From Verrucomicrobiota bacterium (GTDB lineage Bacteria > Verrucomicrobiota > Verrucomicrobiia > Verrucomicrobiales > V1-33), in contig QQNF01000045.1 in assembly GCA_003402705.1 (NCBI GenBank), forward strand, positions 1 to 35,256: DNA of 35,256 nucleotides. The letters are read 5' to 3'. How positions within the stretch are numbered: the first letter of the stretch is position 1; each line of letters begins with the position of its first letter. A program made the position numbers and the translations under genes. The notes under the pieces were generated by a model that was not told the DNA's origin, searched no databases, and was given only the letters and a program-made list of their open reading frames with translations. Below are positions 33,654-35,256 of the stretch, piece after piece.

Positions 33654-35038
33654 CACCCTTCCCCAGGCTGAAGTTCCACCGCCTTCAAATCAAACAAGCT
33701 CCCGTCCCCATGCGTCAACCCGCTCACCCGCAATATCAGGGTCTCCGCCTGCTTCGGAATCGTCATCCGCCCAGCCTCAATCGTCCGACTCTCCGGCGTC
33801 TGCACCGGCTCCACCTCCACCGCCACCGGATCTCCTAACGCTACCCCTCCCGCACCCAGCAACTGCAACTCCGCCGTCCCCCCGCCCAGCGCCCCCACCC
33901 TCGTCTTGATCTTCACATCCCACGTCCCCGTCGGCACCCCGTACGCCCGCAGCTTCCACAACACCGCCGCCCCGCCCGCCGGCCGCAGCCCGCCCAGCAC
34001 GTCCTTCGTGTTGTTCAACCGACACTCGCCGCGCCACGAACACCCTAGCGGATCACCCACCCCCATCACCACCGTCCTCACCCGCTCCGCATCCCCGCCA
34101 CTCAGCATCCCCGGATCCAGCGCCCCAGCCACCCGCGCCCGCTCCTGCCGCACCCGCGCCACCCCCTCCCTGTCCTTCGCCTTCTCAAACGCCGCCTCCA
34201 TTCCAGCCAGTTCCTTCCGGTAACGCTCCGTCGCCCCGCGCGCCCGCTCACCAAAGGCCTTCAAAAACCCTTCCCGCGCCTTCACCAGCGCCTCCGGCAC
34301 CGCATCCGCCTGCTCCACCGCCACCGGCCCACCCACCGGCACCAGTTCCACCCTCGCCAGATTCATCACCCCCTCCGCCGCCGCCTTCTCCGCCACCAAT
34401 CGCAACCGCACCGGCCCGCTGCTCAACGGCATCCTCCCAATCGTCACCGTCTCATAAAGATTCCATCCCCCAGTCCCCTCCACCCCATGCACCACCGGCG
34501 CAGCCGCCGCCCCCAATCCTCCCACCCTCGAAAACACCACCACTCCCCCAGCCTTCGACTCACCCTCACCCTCCGAATCCCCGTCCTTCAACCGCGGACT
34601 CCCCTTCACCGCACACGTCAGCCGCACTTCATACCAACCCGTAAACTGCCCGCGCAAATCCCACTCCACCGTCGCTCCCTTCTTGCTGAAAAATATCACC
34701 CCAGTCGCCGGATCATCCCGCAACCCGCTCCCCCGCGTCGTCACCTCCCGCGCATGCAGCAATACCCGCGCCCTCGTGTCCTCCCTAGCCGTCGCCTCGC
34801 CTAGCACACTTTCCCTCACCACCGCCGCACGCTTTGCCCCCTCATACTCCCCAGCCGCCGCCCTCGACGTCTCCAATTCCTGCAGCTCCACCAGCCGCCG
34901 CGCCTGCAACGGCACATCCCCCGCCGCTATCTGCGCCGCACACCGCCGCCGCAATTCCAGAATCTCCGGCAGCACCTGCCCATCCTGCCCCACCACCACA
35001 CCACCCGCCAATATCAGCAATCCCATCCCCGCTTTCAT
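33653..35038 (-). CDS. Secreted protein with two beta domains and a coiled coil, unknown function
   Basis: The 461-residue protein begins with a signal peptide (MKAGMGLLILAGGVVVGQDG) and a helical segment. A first beta domain at about 110-270 (ATVEWDLRGQFTGWYEVRLTC; VRLRLVAEKAAAEG) is followed by a charged coiled coil at about 285-340 (ATERYRKELAGMEAAFEKAKDREGV, region only) and a second beta domain ending GDGSLFDLKAVELQP. The two beta domains look like duplicates of one module. The start at 35038 overlaps the preceding gene's stop (ATGA). It is in a coupled operon with a smaller paralogue and an SDR. No family was recognised. Confidence 0.75.
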   Translation of the reverse strand: MKAGMGLLILAGGVVVGQDGQVLPEILELRRRCAAQIAAGDVPLQARRLVELQELETSRAAAGEYEGAKRAAVVRESVLGEATAREDTRARVLLHAREVTTRGSGLRDDPATGVIFFSKKGATVEWDLRGQFTGWYEVRLTCAVKGSPRLKDGDSEGEGESKAGGVVVFSRVGGLGAAAAPVVHGVEGTGGWNLYETVTIGRMPLSSGPVRLRLVAEKAAAEGVMNLARVELVPVGGPVAVEQADAVPEALVKAREGFLKAFGERARGATERYRKELAGMEAAFEKAKDREGVARVRQERARVAGALDPGMLSGGDAERVRTVVMGVGDPLGCSWRGECRLNNTKDVLGGLRPAGGAAVLWKLRAYGVPTGTWDVKIKTRVGALGGGTAELQLLGAGGVALGDPVAVEVEPVQTPESRTIEAGRMTIPKQAETLILRVSGLTHGDGSLFDLKAVELQPGEG

Positions 35039-35256
35039 GGCACCGTCCCCACCGGAATCAGCCGCAGCGACCGCAGCCGGAACAATTCTCCCCCCTTCAC
35101 CGCCGCCATCGACAACTCCAGCACCGGACTGTCCGCCAGCAACCGCAATGTCCCCACCACCTCCGTCCGCAACTCGTCCCACCCACTCCCCGGCCCCCCC
35201 CCCCCCCCCCACCCGGAAAACGCCAACCTCACCCCCACCCATCCTCCCCCTCCCCC
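35035..35256 (-). CDS. C-terminal end of a third paralogous protein (partial)
   Basis: The frame enters from the right edge and ends at 35035, overlapping the next start by 4 bases. Its last part (SPVLELSMAAVKGG, ELFRLRSLRLIPVG) matches the end of the beta module found in the two downstream genes. Seventeen consecutive C on the + strand (35194-35210) encode a run of glycines within this frame. The true start is outside the window. Confidence 0.65.
   Translation of the reverse strand, partial: GGGGGWVGVRLAFSGWGGGGGPGSGWDELRTEVVGTLRLLADSPVLELSMAAVKGGELFRLRSLRLIPVGTVP
35194..35210. repeat. 17-base poly-C (poly-G on coding strand) tract
   Basis: Seventeen consecutive C, read as G on the coding strand, lie inside the partial gene at the right edge. 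Tracts of this length slip during replication, so the frame could switch on and off. A sequencing or assembly error near a contig end is also possible. Confidence 0.85.

Overview
The window looks like a chromosomal segment from a high-GC member of the Verrucomicrobiota. The gene families point there together: a Tat-exported DUF1501 protein, a secreted ThuA-like protein, a GntR-HTH/LacI-sensor chimera, an ECF sigma factor fused to a membrane segment and periplasmic tail, a giant CotH/lamin-tail protein, and Verrucomicrobial-style C-terminal tails. No gene here fixes genus or family. The + strand is strikingly C-rich whichever way genes point: + genes end codons in C and - genes end them in G. 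This strand asymmetry makes many long open frames that are only shadows. No rRNA, tRNA or CRISPR array was seen.

Layout. 0-1 kb: a VWA protein with a half-length macro-domain ORF just downstream. 1.4-4.1 kb: convergent DUF1501 and ThuA-like secreted proteins. 4.2-9.8 kb: a + strand cluster of anti-sigma-like membrane protein, CnrX-like metal sensor, ECF sigma factor, TonB-dependent receptor and secreted serine hydrolase. All five metal ligands known from CnrX are present with identical spacing, so this reads as a nickel/cobalt-type (or related metal) surface-signalling unit wired to outer-membrane uptake. 9.85-15.1 kb: a patch without the strand asymmetry, probably acquired or rearranged DNA. 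It holds two small orphan proteins, a cluster of hairpin repeats, a VOC protein, a secreted hydrolase flanked by halves of an integron attC-like site, and a DGPF/ECF42 sigma locus collapsed by an internal deletion.

15.1-27.7 kb: mostly core genes. A GntR/LacI-type regulator, a secreted hydrolase, a small lipoprotein, gyrA, a LysR regulator divergent from a CPA2 antiporter, kdsB, an SbtA/SbtB-like bicarbonate transporter and PII-like partner, a penicillin-binding/class A beta-lactamase-fold hydrolase, and a sigma factor fused to a membrane segment with LTxxQ-like helices. 27.7-35.3 kb: a - strand group with a 1450-residue CotH protein and an overlapping operon of secreted coiled-coil/beta-domain proteins plus an SDR oxidoreductase. 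It runs off the right edge through a 17-base poly-C tract.

The strongest candidate for an undescribed system is the CnrYXH-like operon coupled to a histidine-bearing TonB receptor. The second ECF factor at 26.1 kb appears to solve the same envelope-sensing problem in a single polypeptide.
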